A stretch of DNA of 64,000 nt from an uncultured Mediterranea sp. (GCA_945879145.1 CAMCUZ010000002.1:42765-106764), one strand, 5' to 3'; shown: positions 1 to 10,222, counted from the first letter of the stretch. Numbers and translations: made by a program. The notes: a model not told the origin generated them from the letters alone.

Positions 1-417
1 CTGCCAGCTGGTCAGCTGATTGACCTCTGCTGTTCGGGCCGTTACACGCGCGATGAGCTGAAGAAGCGCATCCAGGGACATGCTGGATTGGCTGCCCATC
101 TGGGTACGACCGACGTGCAAGAGGTGGAGCGCCGCATAGCAGCCGGCGATGAGCATGCGCGTCTGATACTCGATGCCATGATTTATCAGATAGCCAAGAC
201 CATTGGTGGTGCAGCCGTGGTGCTCTACGGCAAAGTGGACGCCATCCTTCTGACAGGTGGCATGGCTCATTCGGAGTACATTACTAGTCGCCTGCGCGAG
301 CGGGTGGAGTTCCTGGCGCCTGTCCATATCTATCCGGGTGAGGACGAACTCGAGGCCCTGGCTCTCAACGCCCTCGGTGCCCTCCGTGGCGAACTGCCCA
401 TCAAGGAGTACCGATAA
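1..417 (+). CDS. buk: Butyrate kinase, C-terminal part (5' end outside window)
   Basis: The open frame enters from the left edge in frame 1 and ends with TAA at 415-417. It covers roughly the last 138 residues of a protein that is normally about 350-360 residues long. The segment reads AAHLGTTD, then GDEHARLILDAMIYQIAKTIG, then VDAILLTGGMAHSEY, the acetokinase-family (ASKHA) C-terminal pattern typical of butyrate kinase rather than acetate kinase. Butyrate kinase interconverts butyryl phosphate plus ADP and butyrate plus ATP in the cytoplasm. In Bacteroidales the gene usually follows phosphotransbutyrylase, which would lie upstream of the window. A branched-chain acyl kinase is a possible alternative specificity. 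Confidence 0.88.
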   Translation: MPAGQLIDLCCSGRYTRDELKKRIQGHAGLAAHLGTTDVQEVERRIAAGDEHARLILDAMIYQIAKTIGGAAVVLYGKVDAILLTGGMAHSEYITSRLRERVEFLAPVHIYPGEDELEALALNALGALRGELPIKEYR

Positions 418-1058
418 GAGTTGTACATCAGCCCTTATAGCATCCGCCTTTCTATCCAAGACCCTCTGTTAAGCATGGGATGATGACCGTTTACCAAAAA
501 ACGATAAGAAATAAGTCAACAATTCATCTAAAGTGGGCAGGTTGCAGGTCAGCTGAAGCTCTAATCAAACTCTAATCATTCTCTAATCAAACTCTAATCA
601 AAGTCTAATCTGGAATTAGAGTTGGATTAGTGTTACCTTAGCGTAGGTATTGAGTTACTTTAGACTTACCTTAGACTTACTACTTATTCACCTTTTGACT
701 TTCCAGCTTCTTCCCGTGTCCTCAATGAGGCGTTTTGAGGAGTATGGAGGAGTTCCGTACGCACGGATACGTTTCGTGCTATAGGGGTAGAATTTTCGTT
801 TTATTTGACAATTCTATCCAAGGTGTACACAAGGGGCAATCTCTCCTTTATGCCGGTATATTATATCATGTGTATTCAACGAGCAGAAATCACCCAAGAT
901 GACTCTCTCTTTTAGTCCTGTTCCACCTAAAGATAGTTGAAAGGTTTTTCTTATTTATTCTATCAGGATGCCCCAATTTCTAACACTCATCATGGATCAT
1001 TGAAATCATCTCTAGCTAAGGTTACAATTCGACCATATTTTCATTATGCAGCTGGGGG
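418..1058. other. Non-coding stretch between buk and the hybrid regulator
   Basis: About 640 bp with no credible gene on either strand. It holds an 11-bp tandem repeat array at 559-602 with an inverted arm to 630, then a second set of 11-bp-spaced copies of TTAGACTTACC at about 660-682. The rest is AT-rich and I see no RNA gene in it. The two flanking genes converge on this stretch, so it should contain their terminators, but I could not identify a clear hairpin with a T-run. Confidence 0.6.
559..630. repeat. 11-bp tandem repeat CTCTAATCAAA with inverted arm (copy A)
   Basis: Four consecutive 11-bp units follow the pattern CTCTAATCAAA, the second ending in ATT. They are followed by a diverged unit and then, at 611-630, an inverted segment that is the reverse complement, with one mismatch, of the last 20 bases of the window. 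The first 44 bases are identical to 63946-63989. The tract could fold as a stem or act as a dispersed intergenic repeat. Confidence 0.8.
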
Positions 1059-4000
1059 TCAGTTGCCTTGGTAGTCGCTTGGGGCGGTGCCGAACTGCTT
1101 TTTAAAGCTGGTGGAGAAGTGGCTGGCGGTGCTGAAACCGGTCATGTCGGCTACCTCGCTGATGGTGTATTTGCCTTCGCGCAACAGCTGGGCGGCACGG
1201 TTCAACTTGTAGGTCTTGAAGAAGGTGCCGGGGTTCTGACCCGTCAGACCTTTGACCTTGTAATAGAACTTGGTGCGCGAGGTGTGCATCAGCTCCGTCA
1301 TGCGGGCTACATCGAGTTCGGGATTGGAGAGCTCGCTCTCCATCAGGCGGTAGAGGTCGGTCATGAAGGCGTTGTCCTGTGGGGTAAGGGTCTCCTCGGC
1401 TATCTTATCCGTTTCGGTAGATGAGCTGAGCAGGGCGCGCAGCTTCTCGCGGTTCTTCAGCTGCGACTGAATCAGAGCTTGAAGATAGGTGGGGTCGAAG
1501 GGCTTGGTGACGTAGGCGTCGGCCCCTTGTTCCAACCCTTTGACTTGATCCTCGACTGTCCCCTTGGCGGTGACCAGTATGACGGGGATATGGCAGAGCT
1601 GAGGGTCGTTCTTAATCTCACGACAGAGGTCGAATCCGCTCTTCAGCGGCATCACCACATCGCTCAACACCAGGTCGGGGGCATCCTCCTGCATGGCGCG
1701 GAAGGCGCTGTCGGCATTGAAGCGGCAGATGATGCGGTAGTGGGCACTGAGCAGGGCGTCGAGGTAGTTGGCTACCTCGGTGTCATCATCCACCACCAAA
1801 AGGGTTTGCCGTTCGCCTTCATTCGCCTTGCTCCGTTCGCTCTTCAGATGGCCTCGTGCGTCGGCCAAGGGGAAGTAGCGGCTTTGCGAACTCTCTTCGG
1901 GGAGATGTTCGTCGGCCGTATAGACATCCTCAGCGGGGAGTAGCAGGGTGAAGTGGGTACCGTGGCCTTCGGCGGGCAGCGAAGCCCAGAGGTAGCCATG
2001 GTGCAGCGTGGCTAAGGCGCGGGCATAGTAGAGGCCGATGCCGGTACCCCAGTTGTAGTTGCCGCCACCCTCTGATTTCTCCACCTGATAGTAGCGCTCG
2101 AACACCTTCTCCAGGTCGGCTGCGGGGATGCCGATGCCGTTGTCGGCCACCTCAATCTTGACGAACCGCGAGGTGTGGTCGGTGGGGGTGAGCGGATGGA
2201 GGCTCTGCGCTGCGGTGCGGGTAACGATGTCGAAGTGCAGCTCCACCTTGCCACCCGTGGGGGTAAACTTCATGGCGTTGCTCAGCAGGTTGCTTACAAT
2301 CTTATCCAGTTTGTCGCTGTCTATCCAGAGGGTGCAATGCTCCTCCAGTCCGTTGGCCAGCAGGGTGATGCCCTTCTCTGAGGCGTTGACGCTGAAGATG
2401 TCGATGTATTGGCGCAGTTCGTCAATCAGGTCAATCTGCCCCACCTGCAGGCGCAGGGTGTCGTTCTCCAGTTTATTGAAGTCCATCATCTGATTCACCA
2501 ACCGCAGCATGCGGCTCACGCTGCGCTGCACGATGAGGAGCAGCCGCTTCTCGCTCCCCTCAATCCGGGTGGATTGGCAGAGCTGGTTCACAGGGCCGCT
2601 AATCATGGTGAGCGGGGTGCGGAACTCGTGGCTGACGTTGGCAAAGAAGCTCATGTTCATCCGGTTGATGCGCTGTTCCTGCTCCTTCTCCTCGCGAGCC
2701 TTGCGCACCATCATCTTCCCCTTGCGGATGCGCTGGATGTTGCGGGCAAAGAGTGCCACTACGCCGGCGGCCAGCAGCAGGTAGAGGCACCAGGCCCACC
2801 AGGTGAGCCAAGGGGCGGGCTTGACGGTGATGCGGATGGAGGCTTCGGCATCGGGCTGGTTGAAGTCGCCTGTCAGCGCACGGACGTGGAAGGTGTAACA
2901 GCCGGCGGGCAGGTTGGCGTAGTGGGCTTCGCGCACGTTGTCCGATTCTATCCAGTACTTGTTGACCCCCTCTAACTGGTAGGCATAGCGTACCCGTTGG
3001 TGCTCGCTGTAGTCTAAGGCGGCAAACGAGAGGCTGAAGCTGTTTTGGTCATGTTGCAGCACGATTTCCGGGCAGTGGGAGAGGTGATGGGTGATAGGCG
3101 ACCCTGTGGCTGCGGGACGAATCACCTCGTTGTGAATCTTCAGATCCTGGAAAACCAGCTGGAAGGGGCGCTTCTCTGGCTGGTCGATGGGGTTGAAGAA
3201 GGTGAGGCCGTGGGTGCCGCCGAAGAGCAGGGTGCCATCGTCCAACAGGCACGAGGCGCGATCATAGAACTGATTGCCGCCCAATCCGTCCTTGGCGTAG
3301 TAGTTGGTAAACTGCCCCACGGTGCGGTCATATTTACCCAAGCCGTTCATGGTGCTGACCCATAGGTTACCCAGACGGTCCTCTTCGATGCTGCCAATAT
3401 CGCTGCAAGGTACCCCGCTGATGGGGGTGAGGCGCTGCGTGTTGAAGTCGTAGTGAAGCAGTCCGTTGGCCACCGTACCTATCCAGAGGTCGCCCCTTGA
3501 GTCCATCTTGGCCACGGTAGGTATCAGCTTGGAGCGGCGGATGCAAGCCTCGTAATCTTCGATGGAAACGGGCAATTTGCTTATCTCCAGGGTGGCGTTG
3601 TTGATGAGGAGCATCTCCTGTCCGAAACCTGAAATCAGCAGTTGATTCTCGTTAACGGGTAGGATGATGGGGATAAAGCAGTAGCTGGTGTGATAGACCT
3701 GCAGCGGGCGGAATTCTCGCTCGCCGGGGCGAAGCAGGAAGATGTAGGATGAGGCTGTACCGATGTAGATGGTGCCATCGCTCCCCTCGGCAAAGGTCAT
3801 GGGATAGGGGACGTTGTAGCGCTCTTCCGTCAGCAGCCGATTGTTTTCATAGCGGCAGCGCAAGATTTGGTTGTCCTCTTTCGCTATCCAAATTCTCTTT
3901 TGGCTGTCGGTAAAGATCCAGGTCATGGTCTTCCGGTTGTGGGGGAGGTCGTTGATAGGGGTGATGCTGTGTGCGTTTCCATCGAGCAGGAAGAGCCCAT

Positions 4001-5108
4001 CGCGCAGGGTGGCTATCCATATACGCTGATTGCCATCCTTGGCCATGGAGATCACCGATTTCCTATCAAAAAAGCTGCGCAGATAGTTGTCGTTGTTGAA
4101 CTGATCCTTGTAGTGGTAACGTATGGTATATCCTTGGTCAACAGATCCAATCCAGAGGTTCTGGTTGGCGTCGGTATAGAATCCTTTGATGCGGAAATCG
4201 GGCACTTCGAAGGGGAAGTTGCTGTGTTTGGCATCGATGAGGCTTTGGTTGTAGCGGTCGTAGTAGAAGAGGCCATGCTTGTCGGTGTTGATAAGCAGCC
4301 CTTGGGTGCCGTAGTTGCGGATGTTGATAATGCTGCTCTCCTTGAGCGCTTTGTTTTGCTCTATGCAGCTGGGTGGGGCGATGAGTTGGCGGGTTTTGGT
4401 GTCGATGCAGGTGATGAGGCCTTCGCCGCCAATCCAGATGATGCCCTCTTGGTCAAGAAAGGAGCAGTTATGGGGTTGATTGGTCAGGGGGATAGAGTCG
4501 CAAAGCTGCAACCGCTCAGGCTCAAAGCGCCGTACCACCTGGCTCTTTACGTCCCACAGGTTCCCCTCGGCATCCACATGACAGAGTCCGGCGTATGATT
4601 GATTAGGGTCAAACCAGGGGTAAACCATCTCGAAGGCGTTGGTCTGCGGGTTGTAGGCTTGCAGATGAACCCCCATGTTGAGCAGGATGCGTCCGTTTTT
4701 CAGTTCCAGTAGCTGTATACCGTTTTTGTTAGGCCCCTCGATGGGAATCTGTTCAAACTGGTCTTGGTCGGTGTAGCGCGCTACACCATTGACGGTAGAG
4801 ACCCAGAGGCGCCCCTTGCTGTCGAGCATCAGGTCTTGAATCTGGTTATCGGGCAGCGAGACGGAGTCGTCGTGGCAGAAGTACTGGTGATACTCGTGGC
4901 TGTTGTAGCGGTTCAACCCGCGAAACGTTCCAATCCATATCTGCGCTTGGGCATCCTCGCACACGCAGGTCACCTTCTGGTTGCTCAACTCGGCGGAGAT
5001 AACGGGGCCTTCAGTGGCTGAATTCTTCACCTGATCGGGATGCGAGCAGGCGGCAAGCAGTATGGCTGACAGAACAAAAATGAGTGATTTCATCGATGAA
5101 AAGGGCAT
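1059..5108 (-). CDS. Hybrid two-component system regulator (HTCS) of the esterase PUL
   Basis: A 1349-residue sensor kinase and response regulator in one chain. The N-terminus has a signal or lipoprotein-like segment ending LLAAC at residue 21. A periplasmic two-propeller region of reg_prop repeats (about 45-640, recurrent LWIG/IWIA strands) is followed by a Y_Y_Y domain (about 690-762) and a membrane segment at 769-789. The cytoplasmic part has a HisKA domain with SHEFRTPL (His827), an HATPase domain (Asn944, DNGIGIP, GTGIGL), a receiver domain (about 1101-1215, Asp1150, Lys1202) and a C-terminal AraC helix-turn-helix (about 1245-1347). Such proteins sense an oligosaccharide in the periplasm and activate the neighbouring PUL. 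It is divergent from that PUL. An internal ATG at 5093 would place the signal peptide directly at the N-terminus and is an equally plausible start. Confidence 0.93.
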   Translation of the reverse strand: MPFSSMKSLIFVLSAILLAACSHPDQVKNSATEGPVISAELSNQKVTCVCEDAQAQIWIGTFRGLNRYNSHEYHQYFCHDDSVSLPDNQIQDLMLDSKGRLWVSTVNGVARYTDQDQFEQIPIEGPNKNGIQLLELKNGRILLNMGVHLQAYNPQTNAFEMVYPWFDPNQSYAGLCHVDAEGNLWDVKSQVVRRFEPERLQLCDSIPLTNQPHNCSFLDQEGIIWIGGEGLITCIDTKTRQLIAPPSCIEQNKALKESSIINIRNYGTQGLLINTDKHGLFYYDRYNQSLIDAKHSNFPFEVPDFRIKGFYTDANQNLWIGSVDQGYTIRYHYKDQFNNDNYLRSFFDRKSVISMAKDGNQRIWIATLRDGLFLLDGNAHSITPINDLPHNRKTMTWIFTDSQKRIWIAKEDNQILRCRYENNRLLTEERYNVPYPMTFAEGSDGTIYIGTASSYIFLLRPGEREFRPLQVYHTSYCFIPIILPVNENQLLISGFGQEMLLINNATLEISKLPVSIEDYEACIRRSKLIPTVAKMDSRGDLWIGTVANGLLHYDFNTQRLTPISGVPCSDIGSIEEDRLGNLWVSTMNGLGKYDRTVGQFTNYYAKDGLGGNQFYDRASCLLDDGTLLFGGTHGLTFFNPIDQPEKRPFQLVFQDLKIHNEVIRPAATGSPITHHLSHCPEIVLQHDQNSFSLSFAALDYSEHQRVRYAYQLEGVNKYWIESDNVREAHYANLPAGCYTFHVRALTGDFNQPDAEASIRITVKPAPWLTWWAWCLYLLLAAGVVALFARNIQRIRKGKMMVRKAREEKEQEQRINRMNMSFFANVSHEFRTPLTMISGPVNQLCQSTRIEGSEKRLLLIVQRSVSRMLRLVNQMMDFNKLENDTLRLQVGQIDLIDELRQYIDIFSVNASEKGITLLANGLEEHCTLWIDSDKLDKIVSNLLSNAMKFTPTGGKVELHFDIVTRTAAQSLHPLTPTDHTSRFVKIEVADNGIGIPAADLEKVFERYYQVEKSEGGGNYNWGTGIGLYYARALATLHHGYLWASLPAEGHGTHFTLLLPAEDVYTADEHLPEESSQSRYFPLADARGHLKSERSKANEGERQTLLVVDDDTEVANYLDALLSAHYRIICRFNADSAFRAMQEDAPDLVLSDVVMPLKSGFDLCREIKNDPQLCHIPVILVTAKGTVEDQVKGLEQGADAYVTKPFDPTYLQALIQSQLKNREKLRALLSSSTETDKIAEETLTPQDNAFMTDLYRLMESELSNPELDVARMTELMHTSRTKFYYKVKGLTGQNPGTFFKTYKLNRAAQLLREGKYTISEVADMTGFSTASHFSTSFKKQFGTAPSDYQGN

Positions 5109-5138
5109 TTTTAGATGTTAAGGAAACATTTCCGAGCA

Positions 5139-5146
5139 CAAAAATA
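5139..5146 (-). promoter_or_regulatory. Bacteroidetes -7 element for the hybrid regulator
   Basis: On the minus strand this reads TATTTTTG, matching TAnnTTTG, about 31 bases before the ATG at 5108. Confidence 0.55.
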
Positions 5147-5276
5147 AGCATATTTTCGATTGGTTGCACCCGCAGAGGAAAGAAAATGGGCGAAAAATCT
5201 GTTATAAAACATCTTTTGAATAAATTGGCACGATTTTGAACGCTCAGACAAGTGTGCGGACGATTCTGCAACTCAA

Positions 5277-5288
5277 TGATACGTATCA
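5277..5288. promoter_or_regulatory. Perfect 12-bp palindrome TGATACGTATCA, candidate activator site
   Basis: A perfect inverted repeat centred about 31 bp upstream of the -7 element of the divergent esterase PUL. That places it near -40 to -50, a position suited to an activator dimer. The adjacent hybrid regulator is the obvious candidate protein, but this is inference. Confidence 0.35.
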
Positions 5289-5313
5289 GAAAGTCCACCT
5301 CAGGCAATCACCC

Positions 5314-5321
5314 TACTTTTG
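5314..5321 (+). promoter_or_regulatory. -7 element of the esterase PUL
   Basis: TACTTTTG matches TAnnTTTG and is followed by GCAGCG, a common sequence at Bacteroides start sites. It lies 42 bases before the ATG at 5363. No good TTTG -33 box is visible, as expected for an activated promoter. Confidence 0.6.
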
Positions 5322-5362
5322 CAGCGTGAAAATTTAGTTTAATCAATTATAGTTTTACTGCC

Positions 5363-7012
5363 ATGAAAAAACAGTTCCTCTCTCTGGTGGCTTTTGCCGC
5401 CATCGCGTTGGCCTCTTGCCAATGCACCCCGGGCCAACAGCAACAGACCGCTCAGCCCGGCGAGATTATCGCCAATTCAGAGACAGCTATCGCTACCACC
5501 AAGCAGGGCAAGGTAGCCGGTTACACTCAGGATGGCCTCTATATATATAAAGGTATCCCTTACGCCAAGGCCGAGCGCTTCATGCCGCCTACGGCTCCCG
5601 ACAGCTGGGAGGGCATTCGCAGCAGCCGTGCCTATGGTCCCACCTGTCCACAAGGTCCCCGTCAGGGTTGGACCAACGACCGGATGGCCTTTGCCTACCG
5701 CTGGGATGATGGATTCCCTGGTGAGGATTGCTTGCGCGTGAACATCTGGACCCCTGGCATCGAGGATGGCAAGAAGCGCCCCGTGATGGTGTGGTTGCAC
5801 GGTGGCGGTTATTCTGCCGGTAGCGGTCAGGAACTGCCCGGTTACGATGGCGCCAACTTGGCCCGCAAGGGCGACGTAGTAGTGGTTACGCTCAACCACC
5901 GCTTGAATGTACTTGGATTTTTGGATCTCTCCGCTTTTGGTGAGAAATATGCGGCTTCGGGCAATGTGGGCTTGCTCGACCTGGTGGCCGCTCTTCAATG
6001 GGTTAAAGAGAATATCGCTCACTTCGGCGGTGACGCCAACAACGTCACCATCTTCGGTCAGAGTGGTGGTGGCGGCAAGGTATCTACCCTGCTGGCTACC
6101 CCTTCTGCCAAGGGTCTCTTCCACAAAGCCATTGTGCAGAGCGGCTCCATGCTCCGCACCATGGAGGCTCGCTACTCACGCCGCATCGGTGCCGCTGTGG
6201 TCGAGGAGTTAGGTCTGAAACCCGGAAAGATTGACGACATCACAAACATTCCCTATAATCAATTGCTTGCTGCGGGAGAGAAGGCTGTGGCCCGGGTAAA
6301 GGCCGAAGCCGAGAAGGAGGGCATCAGCACCTTCATCTTCGGTTGGGCACCTACCGTGGATGGTAAGGTTCTCCCTGCTCAGCCTTTCGATCCCCAAGCT
6401 CCCGAGCAGAGCAGGGATGTGCCTGTCATCATTGGTACCACCCAGCACGAGTTCTGCATGAGCACCTACGTTCCTGCCTTCCGCGGTATCAGCAAGGAGA
6501 AGGCCGAAGAGCAGATGCGCGCCAAGTACGGTGAGCGTACGAACGACTTTCTAACGGCATTCGAAAAGGCTTACCCCGATTATAAGCCTCAGGATTTGAT
6601 TGATACCGACTTTATCTTCCGTCCGGGCGCTGTAGAGCAGGCCGATTTGAAAGCCAATCAAGGCGGTGCACCGGTCTATATGTATCTGTTCCGTTGGGAG
6701 AGCCCCGTGATGGATGGCATACTGCGTAGCACCCACTGCCTGGAGATTCCCTTCGTATTCAACAACGTAGTGCGTCACGCCTCCATGACCGGTGGCGGTG
6801 CCGAGGCCATTGCCCTGGGTGAGACGATGAGCGACTGCTGGATCAGCTTTGCACGTACCGGCAAGCCTGCATCTGCTAACCTACCCGAGTGGAAAGCCTA
6901 TACCGCCGCTGAGGGAGCCACGATGAACTTCGGTGCTAACTGCCAATTGAGTTATCATCATGATAAAGAGCTGCTCGAGGTGGTTCGCTCCTTCCCCGTC
7001 AGAGGCTTCTAA
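5363..7012 (+). CDS. Type-B carboxylesterase, exported lipoprotein
   Basis: A 549-residue alpha/beta-hydrolase of the COesterase family. The start gives a lipoprotein signal with Cys19 (LASCQC). The oxyanion-hole motif HGGGY is at about 146-150. The nucleophile elbow is GQSGGGG with Ser234, where the family usually has GESAGG. The likely acid is Glu363 and the base His458 in THCLEIPFVF. These enzymes cleave short-chain, aryl or aromatic esters. As the first gene of the PUL, 75 bp before susC, it is probably co-transcribed with it. Export implies that it removes ester groups at the surface or in the periplasm. The exact ester cannot be read from the sequence. Confidence 0.85.
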   Translation: MKKQFLSLVAFAAIALASCQCTPGQQQQTAQPGEIIANSETAIATTKQGKVAGYTQDGLYIYKGIPYAKAERFMPPTAPDSWEGIRSSRAYGPTCPQGPRQGWTNDRMAFAYRWDDGFPGEDCLRVNIWTPGIEDGKKRPVMVWLHGGGYSAGSGQELPGYDGANLARKGDVVVVTLNHRLNVLGFLDLSAFGEKYAASGNVGLLDLVAALQWVKENIAHFGGDANNVTIFGQSGGGGKVSTLLATPSAKGLFHKAIVQSGSMLRTMEARYSRRIGAAVVEELGLKPGKIDDITNIPYNQLLAAGEKAVARVKAEAEKEGISTFIFGWAPTVDGKVLPAQPFDPQAPEQSRDVPVIIGTTQHEFCMSTYVPAFRGISKEKAEEQMRAKYGERTNDFLTAFEKAYPDYKPQDLIDTDFIFRPGAVEQADLKANQGGAPVYMYLFRWESPVMDGILRSTHCLEIPFVFNNVVRHASMTGGGAEAIALGETMSDCWISFARTGKPASANLPEWKAYTAAEGATMNFGANCQLSYHHDKELLEVVRSFPVRGF

Positions 7013-7087
7013 TTCATCCTCTAAAGATTGACTTCTGTAGATTACCCTTTAAATTAATCAATTATAATCTAACAAAACGAGTACTGT

Positions 7088-10000
7088 ATGAATCAGGTAT
7101 TGAAAAACAATGCAGGAAGACGGCTCGCGGCTGCGATGCTTTGCTTCTTGTTGGGCCTTCCGCTGATGCTGGCGCAAGCACAGCAGCTGACGGTGAAAGG
7201 TAACGTGAAAGACACCACGGGCGAACCGATGATTGGTGTGAGTGTATTAGAGAAAGGTACTACCAACGGTGTCATTACCGATCTGGATGGTAACTTTACA
7301 CTGGATGTCAACAAGGGAGCCACCCTTGTATTGAGCTACATTGGCTACGTGACTCAGGAGCTGAAGGCTGCCGCCACGCTGAACGTGACATTGAAAGAGG
7401 ACTCACAAGCCCTGGAAGAGGTGGTGGTTGTGGGTTACGGTGTACAGAAGAAGAGCTCACTGACCGGTGCCGTCAGCCAAGTAAAGGCTGAAGACATGGA
7501 GGCCCGTACGATTACACGTCCCGAAATGGCATTGCAGGGTAAAACCTCAGGCGTGCAGGTGCTTAGCTCATCAGCCAAGCCGGGCGCTTCGCCCTCAGTA
7601 CGTATCCGTGGTGTCAGCAGTAACGGCGACAGCTCTCCCCTCTATGTTGTCGATGGTCGTATCGCTACCGATATCGGTGGTATAGACCCCAATGACATTG
7701 AGAGCATGGAGGTGCTGAAGGATGGCGCTTCGGCAGCTATCTATGGTGCTGCTGCGGGTAATGGTGTTATCCTTATCACGACCAAGAAGGGTAAAGGTAA
7801 TGGTAAGATTACGTATGACTTCCAGTACACTTCGCAGAGCATCGGCCGTATTCCTGAAGTGATGAATGCCCGCGAGTACATTGACTTTTTCATTGAAGCC
7901 GGACGTATCACGCAGTCGGGTGTTGACGCCAACTGGGATGGTAAGACTGATACCGACTGGGTGAAGGAGGCGTTTGAAAACACCTCCATGATGCGCCACA
8001 ACGTCACTTTCCAGGCCGGTTCTGAGAAGGGCTCTTTCTACATGTCGCTTTCTCATTTGAAGAATAACGGTATGCTGAAAGGTGATGCCGATACTTACGA
8101 ACGTCTGACCGGTATGATTAACGCCAGCTGGAAAATCAAGCCTTGGCTGGAAATCGGTACCAACAATCAGATTGAGCACTACAAGGTACAGAGTGTATCT
8201 GAAGGTTCAGAGTATGGTAGCTTGTTGGGTTCCGTTCTTCAGATGGACCCCTTGACCAAGCCCGTTTATACACTCGACGAGCTGAGCCGTTATGCTTACA
8301 TGAACGACCTTTACAATCAGCATGGTGATGAGATGATTAAGGATGCCAATGGTAACCCTTACGGTTCATCAGCTTTTGCTCCAGATGCGGAGGCTATCAA
8401 CCCCTTCGTGATGCGCGATGCTTCATACACCAAGCAACGCGGTTTCAATATCAATGGTTCAAGCTATGTGAACTTTACACCAATCAAGGGTCTGACCGTT
8501 ACCTCCCGTTTGGGCTATCGTTTCTCCTCCTCTTCCAGCTACGGTGTGAGCAACCATTACTACTACAGCGGTAAGAACAAGCAGGCCTATGTACAGGTCG
8601 ATGCCAGCGACTACAGCCCTACTTATTACCAATGGGAGAACTTCTTGAACTATATGCGCACCTTTGGTAAGCACTCAGCCACCATCATGCTGGGTACCTC
8701 ATACAGCCAGAACCGTAACTTCGGCGTCAGTGGTAACAAAAAAGGTAATGATACTGACCTGGGCTTCCAGCAAGATAATCCCTTGTTCTACTACTTTGCA
8801 TACGCTACAGCAGATGCTACACAGAATGTTAGTGGTGGTGAGCCGGGTTATACCCGCAAGCTGGCTTACTTTGGCCGTTTGAACTACGACTACGAAGGAC
8901 GCTACATGGCTCAGTTCTCGCTGCGTGCCGATGCGGCCGACCTCTCTATCCTGCCCAAGGAGAAGCGTTGGGGTTACTTCCCCGCAGCCTCTATCGGTTG
9001 GGTGGTCTCTCAGGAAAAGTTCATGGAGCGTACGCGCAGTTGGCTGGATCACCTGAAGTTCCGCGCCAGCTGGGGTCAGAATGGTTCGATTGCCTCACTC
9101 AGCAACTACATGTGGAATGTAACTATCGCCTCTACCGGCCACATGGGTACGGGTGGAAACTTCAGCGACTTTGGTTATATCAACGGCTACGCACCCTCAG
9201 CTACCGGTAATACCGACCTGAAGTGGGAGACCTCTGAACAGACCAACCTGGGTATTGATGCCCGTTTCCTCAATAGCCGTCTGACCTTCTCGTTCGACTA
9301 CTTCAACAAGAAGACCAAGGACCTGATTGTAACCGGAACTAAGGCTTCAACCGTCGTAGGTAACACCTTCTCGCCCGTCAATGCCGGTAACATCACCAAT
9401 AAAGGTGTTGAAATCGAGCTGGGCTGGCAGGATAAGATTGGCGACTTCAGTTATAGCATCCGCGGTAACGTGGCTACCCTGAAGAACGAAGTGACCAAGA
9501 TGCACGAGTCGCTTTCGTCCATCGATGGTACATCGTTCCACACTTCAGGTGCCATCACCCGCTTCGAGGTAGGTAAACCCGCTTGGTACTTCTATGGCTA
9601 TAAGTTTACCGGTGTGGATAAAAATACTGGCGAACCGCTCTTTGCCGACGTTGATGGCGACGGCGCAGTCACCGACAACGATAAGACCGATATCGGTAAG
9701 GGTATGCCCGACTTCACCTATGGTATCACGTTGAGCGCTGCCTGGAAGGGTATCGACTTCATCCTCTTCGGTACAGGTAGTCAGGGTAACGACATCTACT
9801 GCTGTCTGAATCGTGTGGACTATAACTTGAACCGCTTGAAAATCTTTACTGCCGACCGTTGGACAGAGAGCAACCGCGATGGTAGCATGCCTAAGTCAAC
9901 CGCTACCGACTACCAGAAGTTCATGGTATCAAGCGGCTCTGTATTCGATGGCTCATACTTTAAGATAAAGCAGATTCAGTTGGGTTACACCTTCCCCAAG

Positions 10001-10186
10001 CAGTGGGTTAAGAAGGCGGCTCTTGAGAACCTCCGTATCTACGGTTCACTCGAAGACTTCATCACCTTGACCTCGTACAAGGGCTTCGATCCCGAAGTGA
10101 CCGGCGTAGGCAGTGCGCTGGGTGTGGATAAGGGTACATACCCCACCTCAAAGAAAGTGGTATTGGGTCTTAGCGTGACCTTCTAA
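7088..10186 (+). CDS. SusC-like TonB-dependent outer-membrane transporter (esterase PUL)
   Basis: A 1032-residue protein with a signal peptide (cleavage near QAQQ, about 32). It has a carboxypeptidase-regulatory-like domain (about 33-118) of the form TTGEPMIGVSV...TDLDGNFTL, then the TonB-box and plug start EEVVVVGYG. The plug has a VDGR...IESMEVLKDGASAAIYG stretch, and a long 22-strand barrel ends in an aromatic residue (LSVTF). It forms a pedal-bin importer with the SusD protein encoded 36 bp downstream, taking up oligosaccharides or conjugates too large for porins. The cargo is presumably an esterified glycan, judging by the enzymes around it. Confidence 0.95.
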   Translation: MNQVLKNNAGRRLAAAMLCFLLGLPLMLAQAQQLTVKGNVKDTTGEPMIGVSVLEKGTTNGVITDLDGNFTLDVNKGATLVLSYIGYVTQELKAAATLNVTLKEDSQALEEVVVVGYGVQKKSSLTGAVSQVKAEDMEARTITRPEMALQGKTSGVQVLSSSAKPGASPSVRIRGVSSNGDSSPLYVVDGRIATDIGGIDPNDIESMEVLKDGASAAIYGAAAGNGVILITTKKGKGNGKITYDFQYTSQSIGRIPEVMNAREYIDFFIEAGRITQSGVDANWDGKTDTDWVKEAFENTSMMRHNVTFQAGSEKGSFYMSLSHLKNNGMLKGDADTYERLTGMINASWKIKPWLEIGTNNQIEHYKVQSVSEGSEYGSLLGSVLQMDPLTKPVYTLDELSRYAYMNDLYNQHGDEMIKDANGNPYGSSAFAPDAEAINPFVMRDASYTKQRGFNINGSSYVNFTPIKGLTVTSRLGYRFSSSSSYGVSNHYYYSGKNKQAYVQVDASDYSPTYYQWENFLNYMRTFGKHSATIMLGTSYSQNRNFGVSGNKKGNDTDLGFQQDNPLFYYFAYATADATQNVSGGEPGYTRKLAYFGRLNYDYEGRYMAQFSLRADAADLSILPKEKRWGYFPAASIGWVVSQEKFMERTRSWLDHLKFRASWGQNGSIASLSNYMWNVTIASTGHMGTGGNFSDFGYINGYAPSATGNTDLKWETSEQTNLGIDARFLNSRLTFSFDYFNKKTKDLIVTGTKASTVVGNTFSPVNAGNITNKGVEIELGWQDKIGDFSYSIRGNVATLKNEVTKMHESLSSIDGTSFHTSGAITRFEVGKPAWYFYGYKFTGVDKNTGEPLFADVDGDGAVTDNDKTDIGKGMPDFTYGITLSAAWKGIDFILFGTGSQGNDIYCCLNRVDYNLNRLKIFTADRWTESNRDGSMPKSTATDYQKFMVSSGSVFDGSYFKIKQIQLGYTFPKQWVKKAALENLRIYGSLEDFITLTSYKGFDPEVTGVGSALGVDKGTYPTSKKVVLGLSVTF

Positions 10187-10222
10187 TAAACATGTCTTAT
10201 ACCATAAAGTAGAAATAACGAT

